NCBI GenBank assembly: GCA_943327965.2
Contig: CALPYQ020000080.1
Span: 1 to 7,252, forward strand
DNA from: Singulisphaera sp. GP187
Lineage (GTDB): Bacteria; Pseudomonadota; Gammaproteobacteria; Burkholderiales; Burkholderiaceae_C
Direction of reading: 5' to 3'
Length of the DNA stretch: 7,252 nucleotides
The notes beneath the pieces are model-generated. The model saw nothing but the letters and a program-made list of their open reading frames with translations. It was not told the origin of the DNA and did no database searches. This document shows, one piece after another, positions 1 through 7,090 of the stretch; positions within the stretch are counted from its first letter, which is position 1; each line of letters starts with the position of its first letter. The position numbers were made by a program, and so were the translations under genes.

Positions 1-40
1 TGGCGGCAAACAAAAACAGCAAAAGAAGCGGCCAGGACAC
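1..40 (-). CDS. Possible start of a divergent gene (partial, hydrophobic N-terminus)
   Basis: Reading leftwards from a GTG at 40-38, the minus strand gives 13 residues, MSWPLLLLFLFAA, before the window ends. This looks like the start of a signal peptide or first membrane segment. An AAGG at 54-51 lies ten bases upstream of the GTG as a possible, slightly distant ribosome binding site. An alternative ATG at 47-45 in another frame gives MGCVLAASFAVFVCR, also hydrophobic, with the AAGG only three bases away. If either is real, the gene is transcribed away from cphA' and shares its promoter region. The stretch is too short to assign a family, and it may not be a gene at all. Confidence 0.3.
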   Translation of the reverse strand, partial: MSWPLLLLFLFAA

Positions 41-72
41 AGCCCATGCACCTTGTTTATCAGACGATCATT

Positions 73-90
73 GCCAGTGCTGCAACTGGC
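73..90. promoter_or_regulatory. Dyad symmetry upstream of cphA' (candidate operator)
   Basis: GCCAGT at 73-78 and ACTGGC at 85-90 form a perfect six-base inverted repeat around the spacer GCTGCA. It lies 65 bases before the preferred cphA' start, in the only non-coding stretch where a promoter for the cph genes could sit. A TTGCCA at 71-76, which resembles a -35 box, overlaps the left arm, but no convincing -10 box follows at the right distance. A regulator-binding role is inferred from position and symmetry only; a six-base arm can arise by chance. Confidence 0.25.
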
Positions 91-155
91 CGGTCATTGT
101 ATCCCCGGACACGAATCGACCCGTGCCATCGCTCAGAATCGTCAGGCGCGCGGAA

Positions 156-2333
156 ATGAGTTCTAAAGATATCAAATTTTTAAAAATGACCCACCTCAAG
201 GGTCCCAACATCTGGACTTACCGTCCCGTCATGGAAGCATGGATCGACATTGGTGACTTGGAAGACTGCCCCTCCAACACCCTGCCTGGCTTCAACGAGC
301 GACTCCAAGAAATGCTCCCCGGCCTTGTAGAACATCGCTGCAGTGTGGGTGAGCGCGGTGGATTCTTGCAAAGATTGGCTGAGGGCACTTGGCCGGGTCA
401 CATCATGGAACACGTGGCCTTGGAGTTGCAAAACCGTGCAGGCATGCAAACCGGTTTTGGCAAAGCCCGCGAAGCCGGCCCTCGCGGAATTTACAAGGTG
501 GTCATTCGCACTCGCAACGAAACCGTCAGCCGTGCAGCCCTTCAAGCCGCTCGCGATTTGGTCATGGCTGCCATCGAAAACCGCCCCTTCCCTGTCAAGC
601 AAGTCATCGCCGACCTCACCCAAATGGTGGACCGTTTGTGCATTGGCCCCAGCACTGCTTGCATTGTCGATGCCGCCGCCGAGCGCAATATTCCCGCCAT
701 TCGCCTCAACGATGGCAATTTGGTGCAGCTTGGGTATGGCGCCAACCAGCGCCGTATCTGGACGGCCGAAACCGACCAAACCAGCGCCATTGCCGAGGGC
801 GTGTCCAAAGACAAAGACCTCACCAAGAGCCTGCTGGCCAATTGCGGTGTTCCTGTTCCTGAAGGACGCAACGTTTCTTCCCCCCAAGAGGCATGGGAAG
901 CCGCCCAAGACATTGGTCTGCCCGTTTGCGTCAAACCCGTTGACGGCAATCACGCCCGGGGCGTTTCCCTGGAGTTGCGCACACAAGCCGAAATTGAGGC
1001 GGCCTACCATTTGGCAGAAGCCGAAGGCAGCGATGTCTTGGTTGAGCGACACATCTTGGGCGATGAACATCGCTTGCTGGTAGTAGGTGGCAAAGTTGTG
1101 GCCGCCAACAAAGGCGAAGTGGCCAGCATTGTGGGCGATGGCATTCACACGGTTGAAGAACTCATCGAAAGCCAAATCAATTCTGATCCCCGTCGCGGCG
1201 AAGAGGAGGATTTTCCACTTGACACCATTCGACTGAAAGATCACAGCACTGCGGTTTTGGAATTGCAACGCCAAGGTTTGACAGGTAGCAGCATTCCCGA
1301 AAAAGACCGCCATGTGCTGGTCATGAGAACTGGCAACATGGCCATGGACGTCACAGATTTGGTTCACCCCGATGTGGCCGAGCTTGCGGCTTTGGCAGCA
1401 CGAATTGTGGGCCTCGACATTGCGGGGGTTGACTTGGTCGCCCAGGACATTTCCAAGCCCATGAAAGGCCAAGGCGCCGCCATTGTTGAAGTCAATGCAG
1501 GCCCAGGCTTACTCATGCACCTCAAACCTGCCACCGGCAAACCCCGTCCTGTAGGACAGGCTATTGCCGCGCATCTTTTTGCGCCAGATTCAGAACCGCG
1601 CATTCCAGTGGTCGGTGTCATTGGCCAAGAAAATACCACCGGCACCTCTCACCTCATTGCTTGGCTCTTGCATTTGCAAGGCCTCCAAACAGGCTTGTCC
1701 TCCGCCAAGGGTTTGTTTTTAGGCCAACGTTGTTTGCAAAACCAAAATGGCATGGAGTGGGAGTCTGCGCAGCGCTTGCTCATCAACCGCTCGGTGGAGG
1801 CGGCAGTGTTTGAAACCACCGCCAGACACCTGCTGGCAGAGGGCCTCCCCTACGATCGATGCTTGGTGGGTGTCATTACCGCCATGCCCAAAGCTGAAGG
1901 CTTACAAGACCTGTACATCCACAGTGACGAGCAAATGCCCAATGTGGTCCGTACCCAAATGGATGTGGTTTTGCCAAACGGCATGGCTGTGCTCAATGCC
2001 GACGATGCCGATGTGGCCAATCTGGCCCAATACTGCGATGGCGAAGTGACCTACTTCGCTAGTTCAGAAGACAACCCCCTCATTGTCAAGCACCGCAGCG
2101 AAAATGGCCGTGTCGCTTTTTGGCGTAAAAATCATTTGGTCTTGGCCCAAGGCGATCACGAAATTGATGCACTCAACCGTCAACTCCCCGCCATTGACAA
2201 ATTGTTCAAAAATCAATTCATCAAGTGTGCCGAAGTTTTGGCAGCCTCTGCAGCAGCTTGGTCGCTTGGCATCAACACAGACTTAATTCGAGCTGGCATC
2301 AAAAGTTTTGGCCAAAGTCCCGGCTCTCACTGA
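156..2333 (+). CDS. cphA': Cyanophycin synthetase-like protein CphA' (degenerate ligase half)
   Basis: Paralogue of the downstream cyanophycin synthetase, 725 residues from the ATG at 156. The N-terminal domain (about 1-155) is family-like: KGPNIW near the start, VEHRCSVGERGGFL, then HIMEH at 82-86 followed by VALELQ, an HxxEH motif suited to metal binding. The ATP-grasp domain (about 205-480) keeps Lys260 in VKPVDGN, Glu297, and EVNAGPG with Glu445 and Asn447. However, the family loop NANLSTGG is missing: the sequence goes from VMRTGN almost straight to MDVTD. The Mur-ligase-like part still aligns (AVFET, GMAVLNADD), but the P-loop GTNGKTTT is replaced by GQENTTGT, GDHLG is gone, and the protein ends where the C-terminal PGRFN domain should begin. 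The second (arginine) ligation therefore looks impossible. Start choice: M-S-S-K-D-I-K-F-L-K leads into the conserved domain, and CAGG at 143-146 is a weak ribosome binding site. A GTG at 123 would add 11 residues that do not resemble the family, and an ATG at 186 lacks a site. A shorter cphA' just upstream of cphA is a known arrangement in betaproteobacteria such as Cupriavidus (Ralstonia) eutropha. The protein is expected in the cytoplasm; its exact role is uncertain. Confidence 0.87.
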   Translation: MSSKDIKFLKMTHLKGPNIWTYRPVMEAWIDIGDLEDCPSNTLPGFNERLQEMLPGLVEHRCSVGERGGFLQRLAEGTWPGHIMEHVALELQNRAGMQTGFGKAREAGPRGIYKVVIRTRNETVSRAALQAARDLVMAAIENRPFPVKQVIADLTQMVDRLCIGPSTACIVDAAAERNIPAIRLNDGNLVQLGYGANQRRIWTAETDQTSAIAEGVSKDKDLTKSLLANCGVPVPEGRNVSSPQEAWEAAQDIGLPVCVKPVDGNHARGVSLELRTQAEIEAAYHLAEAEGSDVLVERHILGDEHRLLVVGGKVVAANKGEVASIVGDGIHTVEELIESQINSDPRRGEEEDFPLDTIRLKDHSTAVLELQRQGLTGSSIPEKDRHVLVMRTGNMAMDVTDLVHPDVAELAALAARIVGLDIAGVDLVAQDISKPMKGQGAAIVEVNAGPGLLMHLKPATGKPRPVGQAIAAHLFAPDSEPRIPVVGVIGQENTTGTSHLIAWLLHLQGLQTGLSSAKGLFLGQRCLQNQNGMEWESAQRLLINRSVEAAVFETTARHLLAEGLPYDRCLVGVITAMPKAEGLQDLYIHSDEQMPNVVRTQMDVVLPNGMAVLNADDADVANLAQYCDGEVTYFASSEDNPLIVKHRSENGRVAFWRKNHLVLAQGDHEIDALNRQLPAIDKLFKNQFIKCAEVLAASAAAWSLGINTDLIRAGIKSFGQSPGSH

Positions 2334-2355
2334 GCCTTAGACTTCGCCTCAAACC

Positions 2356-2359
2356 AGGA
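2356..2359 (+). promoter_or_regulatory. Ribosome binding site of cphA
   Basis: AGGA within CCAGGAAAA lies ten bases before the ATG at 2370, inside the 36-base gap after cphA'. It fixes the cphA start, which also begins directly with the conserved MEVSRIRALRGPNLW. No terminator or clear promoter is visible in the gap, so the two cph genes are probably co-transcribed. Confidence 0.6.
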
Positions 2360-2369
2360 AAACTGATTC

Positions 2370-4955
2370 ATGGAAGTTTCAAGAATTCGAGCTTTGCGAG
2401 GCCCCAACCTTTGGAGCAGGCAAACCAGCATCGAGGCCATCGTCAGCTGTCAGCCCCATGAGTGCGGCATGCTACCGGGCAATGATTTCGAAAAACAATT
2501 GCGTCGCATTTTTCCAGCGGTGGGTCCCTTAGAAGGCTCCCGCCCTGGTCAACCTGCCAGCTTGGCACACGCGCTCGAAAAAATCACCATCAGTTTGCAA
2601 AATCAGGCTGGCTGTCCCGTCACCTTCAGCCGCACCACGGCCACACAAGAAGAAGGTATTTTTCAGGTTGCTGTTCAATACACCGAAGAAGCCGTGGGCC
2701 GCTTGGCGCTCAGTTGGGCCGAAAAACTCTGCACAGCCGTTCAAACACAATCGCCTTTTGATCTGAACCAGGCTTTGGCCGAACTGCGTGATTTAGACGA
2801 AGATGTCAGGTTAGGGCCCTCCACTGGCTCCATTGTCGATGCCGCAGTCCTTAAAGGTATTCCGTATCGACGCCTGACTGAAGGCAGCATGGTGCAATTT
2901 GGTTGGGGTTCCAAACAACGACGCATTCAAGCCGCTGAAACAGACACCACCAGTGCCATTGCAGAATCGATTGCACAAGACAAAGACCTCACCAAGTCAT
3001 TGTTGCTGGCGGCAGGTGTACCGGTGCCCTTAGGACGCCCCGCCAAAGACCTAGAAGACGCTTGGCAAATAGCCCTCAGCATTGGCTTGCCAGTGGTGGT
3101 CAAGCCCCAAGACGGCAACCAGGGCAAAGGTGTGACGGTCAACATTGTGGAGCGCGATCTTTTCAATCAAGCTTACGAAACTGCTGCGCGTTACGGCGAA
3201 GTCTTGGTCGAAAAATTCTTACCCGGCAGCGACTACCGCTTGCTGGTGGTTGGCAACAAATTGGTGGCAGCGGCCAGGCGTGAGCCCCCCTTGGTGGTGG
3301 GCGATGGCACTCACACAGTTCGCGAGTTGGTTGACAAAGTCAACGCAGACCCCCGACGTGGCGATGGTCACTCCACCTCGCTCACCAAAATTAAATTTGA
3401 TGACATTGCCATTGGGCGCCTCAAGTTGCAAGACCTCCAACCAGATTCGGTTCCCGAAAAAGGTCGTCGAGTCATCTTAAGAAACAACGCCAATCTGTCC
3501 ACGGGTGGCACCGCCACTGACGTCACGGACGATGTTCATGCCGAAGTGGCTGCCCGAGTTGTGGCCGCTGCCCAAATGGTCGGGGTCGATATTTGCGGCG
3601 TCGACGTGGTGTGCGAATCTGTTCTCAAGCCGCTTGAAGAACAAAATGGCGGTATTGTTGAAGTCAATGCTGCGCCCGGTTTGCGCATGCACATCAGCCC
3701 CTCATTTGGCAAAGGTCGTAATGTTGGCAAGGCGGTCATTGACCACATGTTTCCCAATGGCGACAACGGCCGCATACCCATCATTGCGGTCACAGGCACC
3801 AACGGCAAAACCACCACGGTCAGACTGACTGCGCACCTTTTGAGGGCCAATCACTTAAGGGTTGGCATGACGAACACCGACGGTGTCTACGTCAATGGGC
3901 GTCAAATTGACGATGGCGATTGCAGCGGACCACGCAGTGCGCGCAATGTCCTCATGCACCCCGACGTTGATGCCGCAGTGTTCGAAACTGCCAGAGGCGG
4001 TTTATTGCGTGAGGGACTCGCCTTTGATCGATGCCAAGTGGCGGTTGTCACCAACATGGGTGCTGGCGATCATTTGGGCTTGAACTACATCACCACCCTG
4101 GAAGACCTGTCGGTTTTGAAGCGCGTCATTGTGCTCAATGTGGCGCCAGATGGTATGGCCGTTCTCAATGCAGCAGACCCACAAGTGGCCATGATGGCCA
4201 ACATGTGTCCTGGCAATGTCACCTTTTTTGCACTGGACCCTCACCACCCTGTTTTGGCCACGCACCGTGCGCAAGGCAAACGTGTGGTCTACACCCAAAA
4301 CGGCGACATCGTTGCACAACAGGGCAAGAAGTCTTTCCGTATTCCCCTGAGTGAAGTTCCTCTCACGCGCCAAGGACAGATTGGTTTTCAAACCGAAAAT
4401 GTTTTAGCCGCTGTCGGTGCTGCGTGGGCAGTCAATGTACCTTGGGAAACCGTTGCTCAAGGCTTGGCCACGTTCATCAGCGACATTCAGGGTGTGCCCG
4501 GCCGTTTCAATTTGTTTGATTACAAAGGTGCCACCCTCATTGCCGATTACGGACACAATCCAGACGCCATTCAAGCCCTGGTGCATGCCGTCGACAACAT
4601 GCCTGCTGCCAAACGTGTGGTTGTCATCAGCGGTGCCGGCGATCGGCGTGACCAAGACATTCGCGACCAAACCCAAATATTGGGCACGGCCTTTGATGAA
4701 GTCATCTTGTATCAAGATGCCTGTCAACGTGGTCGCAGCGATGGTGAAGTGATTCAACTCCTCCGAGAAGGCCTGAATGGTGCTTCGCGCACCACCCATG
4801 TTCAAGACATTCAAGGTGAGTTCAATGCCATCGACACTGCTCTGGCGCGCTTAGCACCAGGCGACCTGTGTCTCATTTTGATTGACCAAGTAGAAGCCGC
4901 GCTGGCCTACATTCAAGGCAAGGTGAACGAAAGCCAAGCACTGACGGCTAACTGA
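2370..4955 (+). CDS. cphA: Cyanophycin synthetase CphA
   Basis: Full-length cyanophycin synthetase of 861 residues, in the usual family size range. The enzyme makes multi-L-arginyl-poly-L-aspartate, a nitrogen reserve stored as cytoplasmic granules, by adding aspartate to the backbone (ATP-grasp half) and arginine to the side chain (Mur-ligase half), using ATP for each step. The ATP-grasp domain (about 190-460) shows Lys245 in VVVKPQDGN, Glu281, DYRLLVV, the substrate loop RNNANLSTGG at 371-380, and EVNAAPGLRMH with Glu431 and Asn433. The Mur-ligase half starts near 468, with P-loop GTNGKTTT at 476-483 (Lys480), ETARGG at 539-544 and GDHLG at 566-570. The C-terminal domain has PGRFN at 710-714, ADYGHNP at 725-731 (commonly YAHNP in relatives), GDRRDQDI at 757-764 and RGRSDGE at 787-793. 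The N-terminal domain (1-150) is shortened and its metal-type motif is altered: HALEK at 67-71 replaces HxxEH, and the preceding EHxCS segment is missing. So both synthetic sites look active but the N-domain site does not. The 3' end overlaps the convergent acyltransferase gene by 8 bases. Confidence 0.96.
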   Translation: MEVSRIRALRGPNLWSRQTSIEAIVSCQPHECGMLPGNDFEKQLRRIFPAVGPLEGSRPGQPASLAHALEKITISLQNQAGCPVTFSRTTATQEEGIFQVAVQYTEEAVGRLALSWAEKLCTAVQTQSPFDLNQALAELRDLDEDVRLGPSTGSIVDAAVLKGIPYRRLTEGSMVQFGWGSKQRRIQAAETDTTSAIAESIAQDKDLTKSLLLAAGVPVPLGRPAKDLEDAWQIALSIGLPVVVKPQDGNQGKGVTVNIVERDLFNQAYETAARYGEVLVEKFLPGSDYRLLVVGNKLVAAARREPPLVVGDGTHTVRELVDKVNADPRRGDGHSTSLTKIKFDDIAIGRLKLQDLQPDSVPEKGRRVILRNNANLSTGGTATDVTDDVHAEVAARVVAAAQMVGVDICGVDVVCESVLKPLEEQNGGIVEVNAAPGLRMHISPSFGKGRNVGKAVIDHMFPNGDNGRIPIIAVTGTNGKTTTVRLTAHLLRANHLRVGMTNTDGVYVNGRQIDDGDCSGPRSARNVLMHPDVDAAVFETARGGLLREGLAFDRCQVAVVTNMGAGDHLGLNYITTLEDLSVLKRVIVLNVAPDGMAVLNAADPQVAMMANMCPGNVTFFALDPHHPVLATHRAQGKRVVYTQNGDIVAQQGKKSFRIPLSEVPLTRQGQIGFQTENVLAAVGAAWAVNVPWETVAQGLATFISDIQGVPGRFNLFDYKGATLIADYGHNPDAIQALVHAVDNMPAAKRVVVISGAGDRRDQDIRDQTQILGTAFDEVILYQDACQRGRSDGEVIQLLREGLNGASRTTHVQDIQGEFNAIDTALARLAPGDLCLILIDQVEAALAYIQGKVNESQALTAN

Positions 4956-6063
4956 GCCACATGGCGGCTGCACTGCTGGCGGCAAACAGTGCCGCCCATT
5001 GAAGCACTCGCTGCAAGCTGGGCGGCTTGCTTTCAATGTGCAATTGAATCAAGCGCCCTAGCCAAACAGACGCCGCAAAAGAAATGAACAAACCCATCAA
5101 ATTGATGGGAATATTCTCTGACCCAAAATTAAAGACCAGCGCGCTAATGACCAAGCTGACGCCGAAGTGGATCAGAAAAATAGCATAAGAAGCATTTGAA
5201 AACTCACGAAGCCAGCTGATCTTCAAAAACTCAATGGGCGGGCTATCTTTGGCTTCATAAAGACACAACAAAAAAGCAGCGCCCAATGCGACTGCAAGTC
5301 TTTCTCTGGGTTGATACAAGAAGGCGATCACGCCAATCAAAGCAATCAGGAAGCTCAAAATCGAGTGATTGACGCGCAGGTTCGCAAAGCGCCAACTGCC
5401 GACACACAAACCCAATCCATAAGCGCCAAAAAAATAGGTGCCCCAGATTTCGCCTAGCGGATTTAAGTTCCAAACAAAGATAGAACCCAGCGTTAGCGCT
5501 GCCCATAAAAACAATGCTTTGCGAACAACTGAACCAGTGCCCACAAAACGCTGCCATGCATGCGCTAACCATGCACATGCAATGGCAATGGCAAACAACT
5601 GAAAGTCAATGGCAACATACCAAACACCGGCCGAAAACGCCTCCAAATAGAGTACATCTTGCAACAAAAAAATATGCGCCAAAACTTGCAATGGCGAAGG
5701 CGAAGCAGAGAGCGACGTGTGATCAAAAAATGGTCTGACAGCAGCCGTCACAAGCACAGCAAATGAAAGCGCCACGAACAGTGGAATGGCCAATCGCATG
5801 TATCTCGCCCATATGCGTGGCAAGGGTTTAAATTCGTCACCCGACAAAAGTCTGGAAAAAGATTTGGCATTGAGGTAACCGCCAACCACCAAGAAAACCT
5901 GAACGGCAAAAAGGCCATGCGCCAATAAAAAATCTTCAATGCTTGGAAACCATTCTGATGCAACCACAGCCATAGGGCTGTACAGCGCCAGATGGTGCCA
6001 AACGATCAGAATGCAGGCACAGACCTTTAACAGGTCAATGAGTTCTGACCGCTCTGTCTTCAC
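4948..6063 (-). CDS. Membrane acyltransferase, family 3
   Basis: Integral membrane protein of 371 residues resembling the acyltransferase 3 family (OafA/Oac-type), whose members move acetyl or other acyl groups onto sugars, lipids or exported compounds at the cytoplasmic membrane. The first segment has the family pattern R-x3-ID-LL-K ending in a His pair (RSELIDLLK, His23-His24). This is followed by FLVVGGYLNAKSF (57-69, the usual FF-x-SG-x-L element), RIWARYMRLAIP (83-94), GVWYVAIDFQLF (146-157, the W-x3-E/D-x-Q element) and, near the end, SYAIFLIHF (292-300). About ten hydrophobic segments are spread over the length. The start is a GTG at 6063-6061: the frame is closed by TAA at 6090-6088 and no other usual start codon lies between. 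No clear ribosome binding site is seen, and the gap to the upstream gene is only 13 bases, which suggests translational coupling. The acyl acceptor cannot be told from sequence or neighbours. Confidence 0.83.
   Translation of the reverse strand: MKTERSELIDLLKVCACILIVWHHLALYSPMAVVASEWFPSIEDFLLAHGLFAVQVFLVVGGYLNAKSFSRLLSGDEFKPLPRIWARYMRLAIPLFVALSFAVLVTAAVRPFFDHTSLSASPSPLQVLAHIFLLQDVLYLEAFSAGVWYVAIDFQLFAIAIACAWLAHAWQRFVGTGSVVRKALFLWAALTLGSIFVWNLNPLGEIWGTYFFGAYGLGLCVGSWRFANLRVNHSILSFLIALIGVIAFLYQPRERLAVALGAAFLLCLYEAKDSPPIEFLKISWLREFSNASYAIFLIHFGVSLVISALVFNFGSENIPINLMGLFISFAASVWLGRLIQLHIESKPPSLQRVLQWAALFAASSAAAMWLS
4978..4996. other. GC-rich inverted repeat just past the end of cphA
   Basis: GGCGGCA at 4978-4984 and TGCCGCC at 4990-4996 form a perfect seven-base stem with a five-base loop (AACAG), 22 bases after the cphA stop codon. 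No T-run follows on the plus strand, so this is not a standard intrinsic terminator, although a stem here could pause polymerase or protect the 3' end of the cph mRNA. It lies inside the coding end of the acyltransferase, in its alanine-rich tail, so it may simply reflect coding sequence. Confidence 0.25.
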
Positions 6064-6076
6064 AAACGGATGCGGT

Positions 6077-7033
6077 TTAAGAAAGCGTTAAGCGAGCACG
6101 CGCCTGAGCGTACTCTTGCTTGAGTCTGGCAACCAGTTCCGCCGTACTGAGAATGGCGTTAACGGCACCAATTCCCTGACCGCAACCCCAAATGTCTTTC
6201 CATGCTTTTTTGGCATCGCCACCAAAGTTCATGGCCGATGGATCGGACACAGGCAAGTTGGCAGGATCAAGGCCAGCCGCCTTGATAGACGGTGCCAAAT
6301 AATTGCCATGCACACCCGTGAACAAATTGCTATAAACAATGTCATCGGAATTGCAATCCACAATGGCTTGTTTGTAGTCATCAGCAGCACGCGCTTCGTG
6401 TGTGGCAATAAAGGCAGAACCAATGTAGGCAAAGTCAGCGCCCATCGCCTGCGCTGCCAACACGGCATCGCCAGTTGCAATGGAACCCGACAAAGCGATG
6501 GGGCCATCGAACCATTGGCGAATTTCTTGGATCAAGGCAAACGGGCTTTTTTCACCCGCATGACCGCCAGCACCAGCAGCCACCGCAATCAGACCATCTG
6601 CGCCTTTTTCAATGGCTTTGTGGGCAAATTTATTGTTGATGATGTCATGCAACACCACGCCCCCATAACTGTGTGCGGCTTGGTTGATGTCTTCACGCGC
6701 ACCCAAAGAGGTGATGATGATCGGCACCTTGTATTTGACGCACAAGGCCATGTCGTGCTCTAAGCGGTCGTTGCTTTTGTGCACAATTTGGTTGATGGCA
6801 AAAGGCGCAGCGGGCTTGTCAGGGTTGGCTTTGTTGTAGGCCGCCAAAGTTTCAGTGATCTCGATCAACCACTCTTCCAATTGCGCTGCAGGCCTGGCAT
6901 TCAAGGCAGGCATAGAACCCACCACGCCCGCTTTGCATTGCTCAATGACCAGCTTGGGATTGCTGATGATGAACAAAGGTGAGGCGATGACCGGAAAAGG
7001 CAAATGGGCCAGTACAGCGGGCAATTTAGACAT
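6077..7033 (-). CDS. Nitronate monooxygenase-family flavoprotein
   Basis: Predicted FMN-dependent TIM-barrel enzyme of 318 residues, in the nitronate monooxygenase (formerly 2-nitropropane dioxygenase) family. Such enzymes oxidise toxic alkyl nitronates, for example propionate-3-nitronate, to carbonyl compounds and nitrite. Visible family signatures are PVIASPLFIISNPKLVIEQ (14-32), AGVVGSMPALNAR (35-47), the glycine-rich GAGGHAG (154-160), whose His158 sits where the family's active-site histidine is expected, and the phosphate-binding stretch LSGSIATGDAV (181-191) followed by GADFAYIGSAFIAT (198-211). The ATG at 7033 is chosen because GGAG at 7042-7039 lies five bases upstream and because MSKLPAVLAHLPFP leads straight into the barrel. 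A TTG at 7075 would add 14 residues with no family resemblance. The gene follows an acyl-CoA dehydrogenase gene and precedes the acyltransferase, all on the same strand. The family also includes FabK-like enoyl reductases, so the exact substrate is not proved; the cytoplasmic location is inferred from the lack of a signal peptide. Confidence 0.87.
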   Translation of the reverse strand: MSKLPAVLAHLPFPVIASPLFIISNPKLVIEQCKAGVVGSMPALNARPAAQLEEWLIEITETLAAYNKANPDKPAAPFAINQIVHKSNDRLEHDMALCVKYKVPIIITSLGAREDINQAAHSYGGVVLHDIINNKFAHKAIEKGADGLIAVAAGAGGHAGEKSPFALIQEIRQWFDGPIALSGSIATGDAVLAAQAMGADFAYIGSAFIATHEARAADDYKQAIVDCNSDDIVYSNLFTGVHGNYLAPSIKAAGLDPANLPVSDPSAMNFGGDAKKAWKDIWGCGQGIGAVNAILSTAELVARLKQEYAQARARLTLS

Positions 7034-7038
7034 GCAGT

Positions 7039-7042
7039 CTCC
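7039..7042 (-). promoter_or_regulatory. Ribosome binding site of the nitronate monooxygenase gene
   Basis: On the minus strand GGAG is followed by ACTGC and then ATG at 7033-7031, an ideal spacing. It decides the start against the longer TTG option at 7075. The whole gap to the upstream gene (7034-7090, 57 bases) shows no hairpin and no obvious promoter. Confidence 0.65.
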
Positions 7043-7090
7043 AGTGGAATGAGATTCGAAAGGACGAAAAGGCAAATAGTTTGATTGATT

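Noticed and set aside
71..102. Sigma-70 type promoter for cphA' (TTGCCA at 71-76, TTGTAT at 97-102)
   Set aside because: The spacing between the boxes is 20 bases, and no good -10 box lies at 16-18 bases. Too weak to list as a promoter.
123..155. Longer cphA' starting at GTG 123
   Set aside because: The extra 11 residues do not look like the family N-terminus, and no ribosome binding site is well placed. ATG 156 is the better start.
1..158. All three plus-strand frames are open from base 1 to about 156, hinting at the end of an upstream gene
   Set aside because: None of the three translations resembles a known protein end, and the stretch is too short for openness alone to count as evidence.
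180..1472. 430-residue open frame on the minus strand, inside cphA'
   Set aside because: It lies fully antisense to a well-supported gene, shows no recognisable domain, and its cysteine-, histidine- and glycine-rich composition is what the reverse of this codon use gives. It is a shadow frame.
4978..4996. Intrinsic terminator for cphA
   Set aside because: The stem is good, but no T-run follows on the plus strand. It is kept only as an inverted repeat of unknown role.
6116..6763. 215-residue open frame on the plus strand, opposite the nitronate monooxygenase gene
   Set aside because: The minus strand carries clear family motifs over the same bases. The plus-strand frame has no family resemblance and no convincing ribosome binding site.
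7034..7075. Longer nitronate monooxygenase starting at TTG 7075
   Set aside because: GGAG at 7042-7039 is ideally placed for ATG 7033, and the added 14 residues have no family match.
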